A DNA stretch of 64,000 bases from Gordonia zhaorongruii (GTDB lineage Bacteria > Actinomycetota > Actinomycetes > Mycobacteriales > Mycobacteriaceae): positions 3,070,463 through 3,134,462 of the forward strand of contig NZ_CP041763.1 in assembly GCF_007559005.1 (NCBI RefSeq). Direction: 5' to 3'. The translations under genes and the position numbers were made by a program. Below, in pieces: positions 63,322 to 64,000 of this stretch (the first letter of the stretch is position 1; every line of letters starts with the position of its first letter). The notes below the pieces were generated by a model. The model was not told the origin of the DNA. It was given only the letters and a program-made list of their open reading frames with translations, and ran no database searches.

Positions 63322-64000
63322 TCAGATGATTCCGGCTTCACTCAGTTCGGTGATCCGTTCCGGTGCGAGCCCCAGTAGCTGCGTGTAGATCTCGGTGTTG
63401 TGGTGCCCGGGTTCGGGCGAGCCCGCAGAGCGGACTGAGCCTGGGGTCTCCGAGAGTTTCGGCACCACGCCCGGGCCGAGCACGTCGCGCCCCAGCCGTT
63501 CGTCGTGGTGCGGAACCAGCATGTCGCGGTCGCGGAACTGCTCGTTCTCTGCGACCTGCGCGATGTTGTTGACCGGTCCGGCGACCACCCCCGCGTCGCC
63601 GAGGAGTTCGATGACGTCGTCGGAGTCCCGATGGCGCACCCACTCCCCGATCACGTCGTCGAGCATGTTCTCGTGCCTGCCACGGGCGACGTGGTCCCGT
63701 GTCCGCGGATCGTCGATCAGGTCCTCGCGGCCGATCGCCGTGCACAACCGCCGGAACACGGTGTCCTGATTCGCGGCGATGATGACCCATCGCCGGTCCC
63801 GGGCACGGTAGAGGTTCGACGGCGCGATACCGCTCAGTCGTGTGCCCGACGGTTCACGGATGACGCCGGCCAGGTCGTAGTCGGGGATCGTCGACTCCAT
63901 CATCGCCAGGCACGCCTCGGTGAGCGCTACGTCGACCACCTGTCCACGGCCGGTGCGGTGGCGGGCGTGGACCGCGGCCAGTACACCCTGCACTGCGAAC
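63322..64000 (-). CDS. class III CoA-transferase (CaiB/BaiF), N-terminus cut by window edge
   Basis: About 226 residues of a family III CoA-transferase are visible, entering at base 64000. Typical features are GRGQVVDVALTEACLAMME, followed by IAPSNLYRARDRRWVIIAANQDTVF, then GVVAGPVNNIAQVAEN and GHHNTEIYTQLLGL. The catalytic Asp would lie upstream, outside the window. It moves CoA between carboxylic acids; the substrate is unknown. Confidence 0.88.
   Translation of the reverse strand, partial: FAVQGVLAAVHARHRTGRGQVVDVALTEACLAMMESTIPDYDLAGVIREPSGTRLSGIAPSNLYRARDRRWVIIAANQDTVFRRLCTAIGREDLIDDPRTRDHVARGRHENMLDDVIGEWVRHRDSDDVIELLGDAGVVAGPVNNIAQVAENEQFRDRDMLVPHHDERLGRDVLGPGVVPKLSETPGSVRSAGSPEPGHHNTEIYTQLLGLAPERITELSEAGII

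Overview
The window reads as chromosomal DNA of a high-GC, mycolic-acid-containing actinobacterium (order Mycobacteriales). Supporting genes are a secreted antigen-85-type mycolyltransferase, a PorA-family (DUF3068) membrane protein, Ku with LigD, a deazaflavin-type nitroreductase, a mycothiol-dependent-nitroreductase-like protein, an Rv0130-like hydratase and a KstR-type operator. A Gordonia-like genus fits best, but this is an inference. No rRNA, tRNA or CRISPR array was seen.

1-11 kb: a truncated acyl-CoA dehydrogenase, a translationally coupled pair of TetR regulators with a perfect 20-bp palindrome, a divergent MpaB-type oxygenase, a lactate-monooxygenase-like flavoenzyme, a GXWXG protein, an EthA-like monooxygenase, divergent Ku and LigD (LigD lacks the nuclease domain), a nitroreductase-like protein and a CpdA-like phosphodiesterase. 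11-16 kb: the transhydrogenase pair pntA/pntB, with pntA frameshifted by an exact 16-bp tandem duplication, then a KstD-like flavoprotein under a KstR box. 16-19.3 kb: a copper operon (csoR, copZ, a small membrane protein, copA) with twin CsoR boxes. 19.4-25.6 kb: a disordered Gln/Trp/Pro-rich protein, nadB and a manganese-type ABC importer. 25.6-34.6 kb: a UbiB-like kinase, a frameshifted DUF3068 gene, an AbiEi/PD-(D/E)XK-like protein, an FAD dehydrogenase, a mycolyltransferase, and a DyP peroxidase with its encapsulin shell. 34.6-46.2 kb: a heterodimeric ABC exporter, DUF1697 and DUF202 proteins, RNase HI, a YhgE-type membrane protein with a degenerate ATPase partner, a reductase plus two MaoC hydratases, and NhaA.

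46.2-55.8 kb looks like an acquired island. It opens with about 0.8 kb of AT-richer gene-free DNA and ends with an intact tyrosine integrase, an XRE regulator and a zinc-ribbon/recombinase-like protein split by an in-frame TGA. Between these lie a minus-strand series (MMPL transporter, DUF302, DsbA-like, DUF2243, CtaG) and a divergent CsoR/CstR-family regulator with Cys-Cys but no copper His, with three operator-like boxes between. 55.8-64 kb returns to core metabolism: acyl-CoA dehydrogenase, MFS exporter, pyruvate carboxylase, a CrtC/AttH-like protein and a truncated class III CoA-transferase.

Two families of short intergenic elements with inverted-repeat ends recur: a 76-bp family (two copies, opposite orientation, both between convergent genes) and a 60-bp family (three copies of exactly equal length). 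They are the least explained structures here. Three genes (pntA, DUF3068, zinc-ribbon protein) are interrupted, which may be real decay or assembly/sequencing error.
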